Source: Rhizobiaceae bacterium (lineage in GTDB: Bacteria; Pseudomonadota; Alphaproteobacteria; Rhizobiales; Rhizobiaceae). From it: DNA of 64,000 bases. This document shows, piece after piece, positions 41,976 through 51,772 of the stretch. Below the pieces are notes generated by a model that worked only from the letters and a program-made list of their open reading frames with translations, had not been told where the DNA came from and did not search any database. Both the position numbers and the translations under genes were made by a program. Position 1 is the stretch's first letter. Every line of letters starts with the position of its first letter. The DNA is taken from contig JAMLJA010000002.1 of the NCBI GenBank assembly GCA_023953905.1, positions 322,465 through 386,464 of the forward strand. Reading direction: 5' to 3'.

Positions 41976-44372
41976 ATGACAACCACGCTCGAAACGCTGC
42001 AGGGGCTCTTTTCCGCATACGGGGACACTGCCAAGGCCTTAACCGGGGCATATGGGATTCTGCTGGGTGGCACACCAAACCAGCAAGGCTACGTATTTCT
42101 GATCAACAATGCGATCGCGACAAACTATGGAGCGGGCCCCGGGCCTGTTTTCAATCGCGAGAACATCTTCATCAATTCGTTCAACAGCCTGGTGCAGGGC
42201 AATGACCCTGCAAAAGAAGCCTTTCAGGCGCTAATCGGGGGCAAGACCACTCTTTCGGATCAAGTGGCCGCTCTCTACAAGGCGTTTGTTCCTGCGGGAA
42301 GCCAGACCGCCGAAGGATTGGGATATTTCACCCGACCCGAAGGACTGCAGTTTTATCAGGATGTCGCGGCGGAACGTGGCGTGGCTGGAGACGCGGGCGG
42401 AGCCATCATCGCGCTTTCCTCCTTGATCAATATCCTCACGAAAGAAGGTCTCGGCGTCGGCGCTCAGATCAATTCCGTCGCTCTGGACGTATTGGATGGA
42501 AGCACCGAAATCCCCGAGCTGTCGACAGACTTCACACCGCTTTCAGAACTGACGGGCCCGTCCATCTCATATAGCGGTGCGTTTTTGTCCAGATATAATA
42601 TCGATCAGGACACAGCCGAAATCACGGTCAACATCTACGCGTCGTCAGAAGCCGATGACCCAGCAATCGTTCGCGTGAAGGGCGGCGCTGATCTGGTTAG
42701 CGATGCGGATTTTGAAATCCGCGGCAATGATGGCGGGATGTCCGTGGCAGGCACAGGAAGCTCGTTCACACACAATGGTGATTACTTCGCGATAGGGGGA
42801 AAGGCCGGAGATGCAGCGAGTAGTTTCCTCTCCGTCAGTGCCGGTGCGACGGTCACTCTGAATCACGGCGCGAACTTCGCGGACAGAAAAACATTCATCA
42901 CTGACGACGGTTTTCAGGTCGGCACGATCGGCGGCTCCAGCAAGGCGACGGTGGACGTCACCTCCGGCGGCACATTGACCATCAAAGACGACGCAAGTTT
43001 CGCAGCATATTACGCGAGTGGCAATGATACGAACAATGGCTCCGAAACGTCAGAGGCGATCGTCAACGTGACTGGCGCGGGCTCGAAAATCAGCTTCCTG
43101 GGAGACTACGCGCAGTTTGGAGTAGCGAAAGGTGGAACAGCCATAGTTACCGTTTCCGAGGGCGCCGCGATAGAATTCGCAGGAGGTGCCAGCTTCGGCA
43201 ACATACACAGCAGGCTTCCAGAATCAGGCGGCGGAAATGGTTCTCTGATTGTAGATGGCTTTGGCTCGAAGGTGGTGAACCTGGCGAATGAGTTTAACTT
43301 TGGCCAAGGAAACGGATCTGTCGGTTCCCTGAGTGTTTCAGACCAAGGAATGGTCGTGATCTCGTCGCTTATTATCGGCGAGGACGGTGGTTCGGGCAAA
43401 GGCGTTGTCGACAATGGTTCGATTCTCCTCAAAAACGCCGATGCTGACGAATTTGACATCTACCTCAATATCGGCAGATCGCCTGAGAGCGACGGAGAAC
43501 TGACTGTCCAGAACGGTGGTAGCGTTGTCCTTGATGGGCAAGGCGAGAACGGCATCTGGGTTCGAATCGGCCAGGAGGGGACCGGCTCATTGACGATCAC
43601 GGGAAGCGGGTCGTCAGTCACTTTGCAAAACGATGCCCCGGATAAGTTGGATTCAGATGGATTTGCCCTCGAAGCCTTCGTTGACATCGGCCGGAGGACT
43701 GGCGGTGACGGAACTCTCTCCATTCTGGATGGCGGTCAGTTTACCAACACAGCCGATGCTCGATTTGAGATCGGTCGCCAGGAAGCAACGGGCCTGGTGA
43801 TTGTGGACGGAAGTGGTTCGGCACTCCACGCTGGGCGGTCCCTTCGCCTCGGCGATGGTGACGGCATGGGCATCCTCGAAATCACCAATAATGCTTCAGT
43901 GAACGCCGGAGAAGCAGTCTCCGATGGGACCACTGACATTCGCGTCAATCTGAATAGTGAAATCGTAATGGCGGGAAGCGCAACCTTGACGGGTGATCTG
44001 CGCAACGAGGGAATTGTCAACTTCGACCTGGCTTCCGCTCAAGTTTACGTTGGCGACTTCACACAATATGGCAGCGGAATAATGGAGCTGACGTCCGTCA
44101 GCACGGCTTCCTCAGCTGTCAGCATGTCAGGGGATCTGATACTGGACGGCAGCATGATCGTTGATCTAACCGGGGCAACGCTCGCCGCTGGAGACATCGT
44201 CGAACTGCTGATGACCGACGATCTGTCCATTACGCTCGAAGATGGATTTGATGTCGATTATCTCGGATTGAGTGCGGACCTTGATGCGCAGGTTGCTTTC
44301 GGTGGCGGCAGGGCGGTGCTTACCATTGGCACTGCCGACAGCTTCGATGATGATTTTGTAATCGCAGCCTAG
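41976..44372 (+). CDS. Surface protein: RsaA-type N-terminal domain plus beta-solenoid repeats
   Basis: A 798-residue protein without a Sec signal. Residues 1-190 match the N-terminal domain of the S-layer-like protein (FLINNAIATNYG, NSLVQGN, LGYFTRPEGLQFYQDVAAER, ERGVAG), about half identical by eye. From about residue 210 to 760 the body is a series of Gly/Ser-rich strands such as GSLTITGSGSSVTLQN, GTLSILDGGQF, FEIGRQEATGLVIVDGSGSA and GMGILEITNNASV, as in autotransporter-type beta-helices. There are no RTX nonapeptides. The end DSFDDDFVIAA again has an acidic stretch then hydrophobic residues, suggesting type I secretion. I expect an anchored adhesin or layer-associated protein; this is inference. 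Confidence 0.8.
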   Translation: MTTTLETLQGLFSAYGDTAKALTGAYGILLGGTPNQQGYVFLINNAIATNYGAGPGPVFNRENIFINSFNSLVQGNDPAKEAFQALIGGKTTLSDQVAALYKAFVPAGSQTAEGLGYFTRPEGLQFYQDVAAERGVAGDAGGAIIALSSLINILTKEGLGVGAQINSVALDVLDGSTEIPELSTDFTPLSELTGPSISYSGAFLSRYNIDQDTAEITVNIYASSEADDPAIVRVKGGADLVSDADFEIRGNDGGMSVAGTGSSFTHNGDYFAIGGKAGDAASSFLSVSAGATVTLNHGANFADRKTFITDDGFQVGTIGGSSKATVDVTSGGTLTIKDDASFAAYYASGNDTNNGSETSEAIVNVTGAGSKISFLGDYAQFGVAKGGTAIVTVSEGAAIEFAGGASFGNIHSRLPESGGGNGSLIVDGFGSKVVNLANEFNFGQGNGSVGSLSVSDQGMVVISSLIIGEDGGSGKGVVDNGSILLKNADADEFDIYLNIGRSPESDGELTVQNGGSVVLDGQGENGIWVRIGQEGTGSLTITGSGSSVTLQNDAPDKLDSDGFALEAFVDIGRRTGGDGTLSILDGGQFTNTADARFEIGRQEATGLVIVDGSGSALHAGRSLRLGDGDGMGILEITNNASVNAGEAVSDGTTDIRVNLNSEIVMAGSATLTGDLRNEGIVNFDLASAQVYVGDFTQYGSGIMELTSVSTASSAVSMSGDLILDGSMIVDLTGATLAAGDIVELLMTDDLSITLEDGFDVDYLGLSADLDAQVAFGGGRAVLTIGTADSFDDDFVIAA

Positions 44373-44394
44373 CTCCACTTCTAGCACTATAGAA

Positions 44395-44447
44395 TCGACG
44401 GTTTCTGCGATGGCATTGCAAAATGCGACCAGCGCAGAAACCGTCGA
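44395..44447. repeat. Large nested inverted repeat after the beta-solenoid gene
   Basis: In the 335-base gap between the surface protein gene and ftsK. TCGACGGTTTCTGCG (44395-44409) and CGCAGAAACCGTCGA (44433-44447) are 15-base perfect arms. Inside, GCATT (44413-44417) and AATGC (44422-44426) form a second stem closing a GCAA tetraloop. There is no T-run on either side. It could stabilise the 3' end of the surface-protein mRNA, end transcription in a factor-dependent way, or be a small mobile repeat. The rest of 44373-44707 holds no gene I can support. Confidence 0.75.
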
Positions 44448-44707
44448 AGCTTGGTTCTCGCCTTGCGGGAAAGGCGGTCGCGCGTGCCGGATCCCTAGAT
44501 GTTGCACACACGAGCGGATAGACGCTCTGAACGACTTTCCGTTTGATTTTCTCTAGCGTGATGAGCGCTTTCGGCATCGAAGCCGCGATCTGTCCAGTCC
44601 GACTCATCGATGGTTAATGCACCCTTTACCAACACGACATTAGGATGGCCCCGCTGCCCGGGGACCGATCCCCCGCCGCGGCTTGCCTTGTGCGAGAGAG
44701 GACTTTT

Positions 44708-47335
44708 ATGCGTTCTGGTATGGCGGCGCCCCTGTCGATGATCGAATCGGGTTCCGGGTTTGGGATATTTCTGCGGCGCCAGCTCGGCCGCGCGGCGGGC
44801 GTTGGCCTGCTTTGCGGCGTTTCATTCGCGCTTGCGGCGCTCGGCACGTGGAACGTCGCCGATCCGAGCTTCAGCCACGCCACCGACACGCCGGTGACCA
44901 ACGCCATGGGCTTTCCCGGCGCGGTGTTTTCCGATCTCGCCATGCAGTTCTTCGGGCTTTCGGCCGTCGCCGCGCTCGTGCCGGCCGTGATCTGGGCGCT
45001 GTTCCTGCTCAGCGGGCATCGTGTCGACCGGGTCGGCAAGCGCAGCCTCGCCTGGCTGGGCGCAGCGCTTTGCGCCGCCGCCATCACCGGCTGCATCGTG
45101 CCGCCACCGACCTGGCCCCTGCCCACCGGTCTCGGCGGGGTGTTCGGCGACATGATGTTGAAGCTGCCCGCCGCCTTCACGGGCGAATATCCCAAAGGCC
45201 TCCTTGCGATGGTCGTGGCGGCGGTCTTCACGCTGCCGGCCCTGTGGCTGTTCGCCTTCGGCTCCGCATTGCTGGGTCGCACCGCGGCACCGGAAGAAGA
45301 TTTCGCAGCGCCGGACGCCTACGAGGATGAGGCGGACGAGGAAGAGGACGCGGGCGGCGGCTTCATTGCCGGGGTCGTGCTGGCTTTCGGCGCAATCACC
45401 CACTGGTTCCTGTCAGCGCGCAGCCTCATGCGCCGCCAGATTGCCGCCAGACGCAGCTATCGCGAGGATGACGAACTCGAGGGATTGGGGCGGCGCCCCG
45501 GCTGGCGCGAAGCCGCCGAGCGGGTCGAACACGCCGAGCGCGAAGAGGCCTGGGACGACACCGACCCGCATGCGCGCATCGAGCCGGAGTTCTCCGTCAG
45601 CGCCCGCAGCCGCGTGGAGGAGCCGAGCTTCGACGATGATTCGGACGACTTCTCTATCGACGATGGAATGGTACGCGCACCCGCGCCCGCCAGGACCGCG
45701 AACGTTCAGAATTTCCGCAGCCCGGCCGGCCAGCGCGTTGCCGCCCCCGCACCGCGTCCGCAACCCGGAAACCGCATTTCACGTGAGGCGCAGACCTCGA
45801 TGATCGGTTCGGGCGCCTTCGAGATGCCGACGCTGCACTTCCTGTCCGAGCCCAAGAGCGTCACGCGCGACCCCTCGCTGTCGCAGGACGCGCTGGAGCA
45901 GAACGCCCGCCTTCTGGAAGGCGTGCTGGAGGATTTTGGCGTCAAGGGCGAGATCATCCAGGTGCGCCCGGGCCCCGTCGTCACTCTCTACGAGCTGGAG
46001 CCCGCGCCCGGCATCAAATCGTCGCGCGTCATCGGTTTGGCTGACGACATCGCCCGCTCGATGAGCGCCATTGCCTGCCGAGTCGCGGTCGTGCCTGGCC
46101 GCAACGCCATCGGCATCGAGTTGCCGAACGCCAAGCGCGAAACCGTGTATCTGCGCGAAATCCTGGCCAGCCGCGATTTTGAGCAGACCAAGGCGAAACT
46201 GGCATTGGCGCTTGGCAAGTCCATCAATGGCGAGGCGGTGACGGTCGACATCGCCAAGATGCCGCACGTGCTGGTCGCGGGAACCACCGGCTCGGGCAAG
46301 TCGGTCGCCATCAACACGATGATTCTCTCGCTGCTCTACCGCATGACGCCCGAACAGTGCCGTCTGATCATGATCGACCCCAAGATGCTGGAACTGTCGG
46401 TCTATGACGGTATTCCCCATCTGCTGACGCCGGTCGTGACCGACCCGAAAAAGGCGGTCGTCGCGCTCAAATGGACGGTCCGCGAGATGGAGGACCGCTA
46501 TCGCAAGATGTCGAAGGTGGGCGTGCGCAACATCGACGGCTTCAACCAGCGCGTCGGCGAGGCCACCAAGAAGGGCGCGCCGATCTCACGCACGGTACAG
46601 ACCGGATTCGACCGCGACACCGGTGAGGCGATCTACGAGACGGAGGAACTCGATCTCGCTCCGATGCCCTATATCGTCGTGATCATCGACGAAATGGCCG
46701 ACCTCATGATGGTGGCGGGCAAGGACATCGAGGGCGCGGTACAGCGTCTGGCACAGATGGCGCGCGCCGCCGGCATCCATGTCATCATGGCCACGCAGCG
46801 ACCATCGGTCGACGTCATCACGGGTACGATCAAGGCAAACTTCCCAACCCGCATCTCCTTCCAGGTGACATCCAAGATCGACAGCCGAACCATTCTTGGC
46901 GAGCAGGGTGCCGAGCAGCTCCTGGGCATGGGCGACATGCTCTACATGGCCGGCGGCGGGCGCATCCAGCGTGTGCACGGTCCCTTCGTGTCGGACGAGG
47001 AAGTGGAAAAGGTCGTCGCCCATCTCAAGCTGCAGGGCGCGCCCGAATATCTCGACGCCATCACACAGGATGACGAGGAAGACGAGCCGAAAGGCAAGAC
47101 TGGTGGCGCAAGCGGCGAGTCCTTCGAGGATTCAGAGGATCCCTATGATCAGGCCGTCGCCGTTGTGCTGCGAGACGGAAAGGCGTCGACGAGCTACATC
47201 CAGCGCCGGCTCGGCATCGGTTACAACCGCGCTGCTTCGATCATCGAGCGAATGGAGAATGAGGGCATCGTGGGGCCGGCGAACCATGCAGGCAAACGCG
47301 AGATCCTTGTTCCGACCGAAGACGACAAGATGTAG
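44708..47335 (+). CDS. ftsK: DNA translocase FtsK
   Basis: An 875-residue septal DNA pump for chromosome segregation and dif recombination. Four hydrophobic segments lie in residues 20-200, followed by an acidic low-complexity linker ([13 protein letters not shown]). The motor has Walker [15 protein letters not shown] near residue 524, [14 protein letters not shown] (Walker B) and [17 protein letters not shown]. The C-terminal gamma winged helix, from about residue 805, has [20 protein letters not shown]. Start 44708 has GAGAGGAC before it; an in-frame ATG at 44645 has none. It is followed by lolA and xthA, a run I recall as common in rhizobia. Confidence 0.93.
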   Translation: MRSGMAAPLSMIESGSGFGIFLRRQLGRAAGVGLLCGVSFALAALGTWNVADPSFSHATDTPVTNAMGFPGAVFSDLAMQFFGLSAVAALVPAVIWALFLLSGHRVDRVGKRSLAWLGAALCAAAITGCIVPPPTWPLPTGLGGVFGDMMLKLPAAFTGEYPKGLLAMVVAAVFTLPALWLFAFGSALLGRTAAPEEDFAAPDAYEDEADEEEDAGGGFIAGVVLAFGAITHWFLSARSLMRRQIAARRSYREDDELEGLGRRPGWREAAERVEHAEREEAWDDTDPHARIEPEFSVSARSRVEEPSFDDDSDDFSIDDGMVRAPAPARTANVQNFRSPAGQRVAAPAPRPQPGNRISREAQTSMIGSGAFEMPTLHFLSEPKSVTRDPSLSQDALEQNARLLEGVLEDFGVKGEIIQVRPGPVVTLYELEPAPGIKSSRVIGLADDIARSMSAIACRVAVVPGRNAIGIELPNAKRETVYLREILASRDFEQTKAKLALALGKSINGEAVTVDIAKMPHVLVAGTTGSGKSVAINTMILSLLYRMTPEQCRLIMIDPKMLELSVYDGIPHLLTPVVTDPKKAVVALKWTVREMEDRYRKMSKVGVRNIDGFNQRVGEATKKGAPISRTVQTGFDRDTGEAIYETEELDLAPMPYIVVIIDEMADLMMVAGKDIEGAVQRLAQMARAAGIHVIMATQRPSVDVITGTIKANFPTRISFQVTSKIDSRTILGEQGAEQLLGMGDMLYMAGGGRIQRVHGPFVSDEEVEKVVAHLKLQGAPEYLDAITQDDEEDEPKGKTGGASGESFEDSEDPYDQAVAVVLRDGKASTSYIQRRLGIGYNRAASIIERMENEGIVGPANHAGKREILVPTEDDKM

Positions 47336-47482
47336 CGGCCCGCGTTCCTCTCTCCCGCTGACGCTCTCGCCGGTGGGAACCGCTGCGTGTCGCTTGCGTT
47401 GACGGCGCGAACGCGTGTCGTCAAACTTCAGCCTCACTGGCCGACTAGCACGCGGGAAGACCTTGCAGAAAAGAGTCGAGAC

Positions 47483-48169
47483 ATGAAACTCAATCCACAC
47501 GCCTTGGCCCACGCACCCCTGATGACGCGCCGCTCGATGCTGGGTTTCGCGGCTGTTGGCATTGGCGCGCTCGCGCTGCAGACGATGCCCGGCTTCAACC
47601 TTTTGGCACAGGCTCAGGCTGCATCGCCTGCTGCCCAGAAAATCGCGGATCACTTCTCCGCCGTGCGCACCATGGCCGGAGAGTTCGTGCAGTTCGGTCC
47701 GCGCGGCGAGCAGACTGGCGGGAAATTCTTCATCCAGCGTCCAGGCAAGATCCGTTTCAATTACGAAGCGCCTTCGGCCTATGAGGTGATCGCCGATGGC
47801 ACCTCGGTCGCAATAGACAACCGCAAGCTCAATACGATGGATGTCTACCCGCTTTCCAAGACGCCGTTGAAGCTGCTTCTGGACGACAGGATCGATCTGT
47901 CCGGCAATCGGGTGAAAAGCGTCAAGGAAGAAGACGACCTCACAACGATCCAGTTGGGCGACAAGCAGATTTTCGGCAATTCGAAGATAACGATGATGTT
48001 CGATCCGGCGACCTATGAGCTGCGTCAGTGGACCATCACCGACGCGCAGGGCAAGGATACGACGGTGATGATCTTCAACACCAAGCAGGGCGTCAAACTC
48101 GACGGCAACATGTTCAAGATCGACTATCGCCGCAACAACGAGGTCAATACGCGCAAGAGCAATCGCTGA
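47483..48169 (+). CDS. lolA: Outer-membrane lipoprotein carrier LolA-like protein
   Basis: A 228-residue periplasmic protein. TRRSMLGFAAVGIGALALQ near residue 15 is a hydrophobic export signal with a twin Arg, so Tat export is possible. The mature domain has KIADHFSAVRTMAGEFVQFG, GGKFFIQRPGKIRFNYEAP and IADGTSVAIDNRKLN, the LolA fold that carries lipoproteins to the outer membrane. Start 47483 has GAGTCGAG nearby; ATG 47522 is a shorter option. It sits between ftsK and xthA. Confidence 0.87.
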   Translation: MKLNPHALAHAPLMTRRSMLGFAAVGIGALALQTMPGFNLLAQAQAASPAAQKIADHFSAVRTMAGEFVQFGPRGEQTGGKFFIQRPGKIRFNYEAPSAYEVIADGTSVAIDNRKLNTMDVYPLSKTPLKLLLDDRIDLSGNRVKSVKEEDDLTTIQLGDKQIFGNSKITMMFDPATYELRQWTITDAQGKDTTVMIFNTKQGVKLDGNMFKIDYRRNNEVNTRKSNR

Positions 48170-48295
48170 CCGCCCGCGCTCTTCCCCGCGACACAATTTG
48201 TGGATGGCCTGGCGTAATCACTCAGCCGGGCCTGTCGCGCTTGTCTTGACCGCCTCGAACTGGCAGGGTCCGCCGCACATTCTCCGGACCGTTTC

Positions 48296-49102
48296 ATGCC
48301 CTTTTCGATAGCTACCTGGAATATCAATTCCGTTCGCCTGCGGATGCCTCTCGTCGAGCGCTTGCTGCTTGAACACCAGCCCGACGTTCTGTGCCTGCAG
48401 GAAACGAAGTGTCCGGACGACCAGTTTCCTTCCGCTGCCTTTCGCAAGCTCGGTTACACCCACCTCGCGATCAACGGCCAGAAGGGCTATCATGGCGTGG
48501 CGACAGTCGCGCGCCGTCCGATTGAAATTGTCGAGAAACGGGCCTTTTGCGAGAAGGGGGACTGCCGCCACCTGTCAACGCGGGTGCGTGCAGGCGCTTT
48601 CGACATTCTTCTGCATAATTTCTACGTGCCAGCCGGGGGCGACGAGCCCGATCCGGAGATCAACTGGAAGTTCCGGCACAAGCTCGATTTCGTGGAGGAG
48701 ATGCGCAGCATTCGCGCCGACTATGCGGATGCAGGCGCGTCGATCCTCGTCGGCGATTTGAACATCGCGCCGCTCGAGAACGACGTCTGGTCGCACCGGC
48801 AATTGCTCAATGTCGTCAGCCACACGCCGGTCGAGACCGAGAACTTTGAGGCCATGCGACTCGCTGGCGGCTGGGTGGACCTGATGCGCCAGAAAATCCC
48901 GGCGGAAGAGAAAATTTTCACATGGTGGAGCTATCGCGCGCGTGACTGGGAATTGTCCAATCGCGGCCGGCGGCTTGATCACGTGTGGTCCTCGCCAAAT
49001 CTCGTTCCGTCTCTTGGCAGGATCGACATTCTGCGGGATGCGCGCAGTTGGGAGCGCCCCTCCGATCATGTGCCGGTGATCGCCCATTTCGACCTGGACT
49101 GA
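48296..49102 (+). CDS. xthA: Exodeoxyribonuclease III
   Basis: A 268-residue Mg-dependent AP endonuclease and 3' exonuclease of base excision repair. The active-site order is complete: ATWNINSVRLR, LCLQETKCPDDQFP (Glu), FYVPAGGDEPD, SILVGDLNIAP (Asp/Asn), then RRLDHVWSS and SDHVPVIAHFDLD with the final catalytic His. Length equals E. coli XthA. It stands 126 bases after lolA. Confidence 0.93.
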   Translation: MPFSIATWNINSVRLRMPLVERLLLEHQPDVLCLQETKCPDDQFPSAAFRKLGYTHLAINGQKGYHGVATVARRPIEIVEKRAFCEKGDCRHLSTRVRAGAFDILLHNFYVPAGGDEPDPEINWKFRHKLDFVEEMRSIRADYADAGASILVGDLNIAPLENDVWSHRQLLNVVSHTPVETENFEAMRLAGGWVDLMRQKIPAEEKIFTWWSYRARDWELSNRGRRLDHVWSSPNLVPSLGRIDILRDARSWERPSDHVPVIAHFDLD

Positions 49103-49359
49103 AGTCCGAGATTCGCGCTGGATAGCGGCTCTTCATTAGAGCCAAGAGGATCGATCTGGATGAACCGCGCGCCTCAATGGGAGGCACGCGGCTCAAAGTG
49201 AACTGGCGATGAAATCTCAATCCGACGAAACAGTACTGGCCCGCCGGCCAAGCCTCGATCGCATTTTGCAAATCCGTGATTCGCTTCAATATGGATTGGC
49301 AGCCAGACGACCAGTTTGCCGATACCGGCTCATGGCGTCATGGCAAAATCCCTCCCGGA

Positions 49360-49542
49360 TCAATGCCTTGTGGGCGTGTCGCCTCTCAACCTCTCGATCT
49401 GATCCTTGAGAGCCAGCTTGCGCCTTTTCAGCGTCACGATGTCGAGACCGTCAACCGACGGATGCAACATCGCATTGTCTATTTCCCGTTCGATTTCACC
49501 GTGTTTACGCTGAAGCTCCTCAAGATGGGACACAAGAGACAT
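49360..49542 (-). CDS. DUF465/YdcH-like small coiled-coil protein
   Basis: A 60-residue helical protein, MSLVSHLEELQRKHGEIERE then LHPSVDGLDIVTLKRRKLAL KDQIERL in outline. The terminal LKRRKLALKDQIERL is the DUF465 signature. Function is unknown. Start 49542 has a GGAGAGCC-type site upstream; a GTG at 49593 is a longer option. It is divergent from a second DUF465 gene at 49771. Confidence 0.8.
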   Translation of the reverse strand: MSLVSHLEELQRKHGEIEREIDNAMLHPSVDGLDIVTLKRRKLALKDQIERLRGDTPTRH

Positions 49543-49770
49543 GATAGGCTCTCCTTCGCTGTTTCCTCGAAAGTCCGCCACCCGCCTATCCACCGCAGGG
49601 CAAGCCTGTGACGAAACTATGACACTGTGCCACCTAAATTGCCGGTTGTCGAATGGTCGCTAGCAGCATTTCGCGAAGTTGTGATCTGTGGTATATGAAT
49701 GGAGTCGGTCGTAAAGTCCGGACCGGTCGATGACCTTGCTGTCGACCTGGAGACGGCAAACAGGAAGAGA

Positions 49771-49974
49771 ATGTCGGAACAGGAACAGGCCGAGATTCGT
49801 CTCGAATTTGCACGTCTCAGGCAGGAACACGCAGACTTCGACGTAGCGATAAATGCTATGATCGCACAGGCGTGCGATACCCTGACAATTCAGCGCATGA
49901 AAAAGAAGAAGCTGGCGATCAAGGACAGGTTGCTGGCCCTTGAAGACCGTGTGATCCCCGACATCATTGCTTGA
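49771..49974 (+). CDS. DUF465/YdcH-like small coiled-coil protein, second copy
   Basis: A 67-residue helical protein beginning MSEQEQAEIRLEFARLRQEH and ending with MKKKKLAIKDRLLALEDRVI, the same closing helix as the 49360 gene. AGGAAG lies 5 bases before the ATG. An in-frame ATG at 49699 has no ribosome site. It lies just upstream of purE. Function is unknown. Confidence 0.8.
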   Translation: MSEQEQAEIRLEFARLRQEHADFDVAINAMIAQACDTLTIQRMKKKKLAIKDRLLALEDRVIPDIIA

Positions 49975-50099
49975 GCGAACTGCGCCGAAAGCGCGCTTGG
50001 AGCCTCCCGAAGACCTTTTCTTGAGGTGTCGCGGCAATTCCGCTAAGTCGCGCTGGAAAGGCCGCACATGACGCACGGCCTAACAATGCGGAGCAACGC

Positions 50100-50585
50100 G
50101 TGGCCGACGTAGCGATCATCATGGGCAGCCAGTCCGACTGGACGACGATGCGCCATGCAGCCGAGACGCTTGAGGCGCTCGGCATTGCGCATGAAGCGCG
50201 AATCGTCTCTGCCCATCGCACACCCGATCGCCTCGTCTCGTTCGCAAAAGGCGCCAAGGCGGCAGGCTTCAAGGTGATCATCGCGGGTGCCGGCGGCGCG
50301 GCGCATCTGCCGGGCATGACGGCGTCCATGACGCCCCTGCCCGTGCTGGGCGTACCTGTCGAATCAAAAGCTCTCTCAGGACAGGATTCTCTTCTCTCCA
50401 TTGTCCAGATGCCGGCGGGCATTCCCGTCGGAACACTGGCAATCGGGCGGGCGGGCGCGATCAACGCTGCCCTTTTTGCTGCCTCCATTCTGGCCCTCGG
50501 TAATGCGGCGCTTGCCGCACGGCTCGACGATTGGAGGCAGGCTCAGACCGATAAGGTCGCGGAAACACCTTCGGACGAAGCATGA
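50100..50585 (+). CDS. purE: N5-carboxyaminoimidazole ribonucleotide mutase
   Basis: A 161-residue class I PurE, which converts N5-CAIR to CAIR in purine synthesis. [20 protein letters not shown] at the start binds the phosphate. [12 protein letters not shown] and [19 protein letters not shown] form the active site with the catalytic His. It starts with GTG at 50100, with GGAG 7 bases upstream. It overlaps purK by ATGA. Confidence 0.94.
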   Translation: MADVAIIMGSQSDWTTMRHAAETLEALGIAHEARIVSAHRTPDRLVSFAKGAKAAGFKVIIAGAGGAAHLPGMTASMTPLPVLGVPVESKALSGQDSLLSIVQMPAGIPVGTLAIGRAGAINAALFAASILALGNAALAARLDDWRQAQTDKVAETPSDEA

Positions 50586-51694
50586 GCGCTCCCCTTTCCC
50601 CTGGCGCAACCATTGGAATCATTGGCGGCGGCCAACTTGGCCGCATGCTGGCGATGGCGGCAGCGCGCCTTGGCTATCGCACTCTGGTGTTGGAGCCGCA
50701 GCAGGACGCGCCGGCGTCACAGGTCACAAACGGGCAGATCGTTGCTGCCTATGATGATCCGGCAGCGCTTGCCGAACTGGCCGAACGCAGCGACGTCGTC
50801 ACCTACGAATTTGAGAACGTGCCGGTCGAAGCCGCGACGCGCCTTGCTGACCAGATCCGGGTCTCGCCGCCCCCTCGCGCGCTCGAAGTTTCGCAGGATC
50901 GCCTGACCGAGAAGACGTTTCTCAACGACATCGCTGCCCAGACGGCGCGGTTCGAGGCAGTATCGAGTGAGAAAGAACTTGCGGCAGCCCTGAAGGCATT
51001 TGGGGGACAGGGCGTGCTGAAGACCCGTCGACTGGGCTATGACGGCAAGGGTCAGCACGTTTTTCGCAAGGATCGCCCGGCCGACGTCTCGGCCGTTTAC
51101 GCATCGATGGGCAAGGTGCCTCTGATTCTCGAAAGCCTGGTTTCGTTCGATCGAGAGATTTCGATCATCGCGGCCCGCGGTCTTGATGGCACATTGGCCG
51201 CGTTCGAACCCGCTGAGAATGTCCATCGCGGCGGCATCCTGCACAGTTCGACGCTGCCGGCCATGGTGGCAGAAGAAACAGCAAAGGCTGCGCGCCAGAT
51301 CGCCTTTTCGATCCTGAAGGCACTCGACTATGTAGGCGTGATCGGAGTCGAGTTCTTCGTGCTCCCCGATCGTTCGATCCTGGTCAACGAGATCGCACCC
51401 CGCGTGCACAATTCCGGCCACTGGACCGAGGCCGCCTGTCTTGTGTCGCAATTCGAACAGCATATTCGTGCGATTGCGGGCCTGCCATTGGGCAGCACTG
51501 AGCGGCATTTCGACTGCATTATGGAGAATCTGATCGGAGACGATGTCGAGCGCGCAAACGCGCTATCCATGGAGCCTAACCTGATGCTGCACCTCTACGG
51601 CAAGGCCGAAGCACGTCCCGGCCGCAAGATGGGGCACTTTACCCGCGTGTTTCGAAGCCAGGAACAGGTCGACGAAAACGATCCGGAAGCCTGA
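50582..51694 (+). CDS. purK: N5-carboxyaminoimidazole ribonucleotide synthase
   Basis: A 370-residue ATP-grasp enzyme that carboxylates AIR to N5-CAIR, the substrate of Pur[21 protein letters not shown] opens the pre-ATP-grasp domain. [17 protein letters not shown] binds ATP, and [20 protein letters not shown] with VHNSGHWT gives the metal and substrate site. It is translationally coupled to purE. Confidence 0.94.
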   Translation: MSAPLSPGATIGIIGGGQLGRMLAMAAARLGYRTLVLEPQQDAPASQVTNGQIVAAYDDPAALAELAERSDVVTYEFENVPVEAATRLADQIRVSPPPRALEVSQDRLTEKTFLNDIAAQTARFEAVSSEKELAAALKAFGGQGVLKTRRLGYDGKGQHVFRKDRPADVSAVYASMGKVPLILESLVSFDREISIIAARGLDGTLAAFEPAENVHRGGILHSSTLPAMVAEETAKAARQIAFSILKALDYVGVIGVEFFVLPDRSILVNEIAPRVHNSGHWTEAACLVSQFEQHIRAIAGLPLGSTERHFDCIMENLIGDDVERANALSMEPNLMLHLYGKAEARPGRKMGHFTRVFRSQEQVDENDPEA

Positions 51695-51746
51695 CAGCAC
51701 CCTCGGCTACACCAGTGTCAAAGCACCGTTGTCTGCTGCCGACATA

Positions 51747-51763
51747 GCCTGAAAAGGCTTTTG
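51747..51763 (+). terminator. Weak hairpin terminator candidate after purK
   Basis: AGCCT, loop GAAA, AGGCT, then TTT. The stem is only 5 pairs, but the GNRA-type loop and T-run fit a small terminator between the convergent purK and DUF6074 genes. Confidence 0.4.
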
Positions 51764-51772
51764 GCGGCACAT

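Noticed and set aside
44166..44607. Two minus-strand frames over the end of the beta-solenoid gene and the gap
   Set aside because: No ribosome site or family match. The gap is better explained by the nested hairpin and the ftsK leader.
49103..49359. Possible small gene in the gap after xthA
   Set aside because: Short frames exist (for example 49209-49409) but they overlap the DUF465 gene and lack ribosome sites and coding character.
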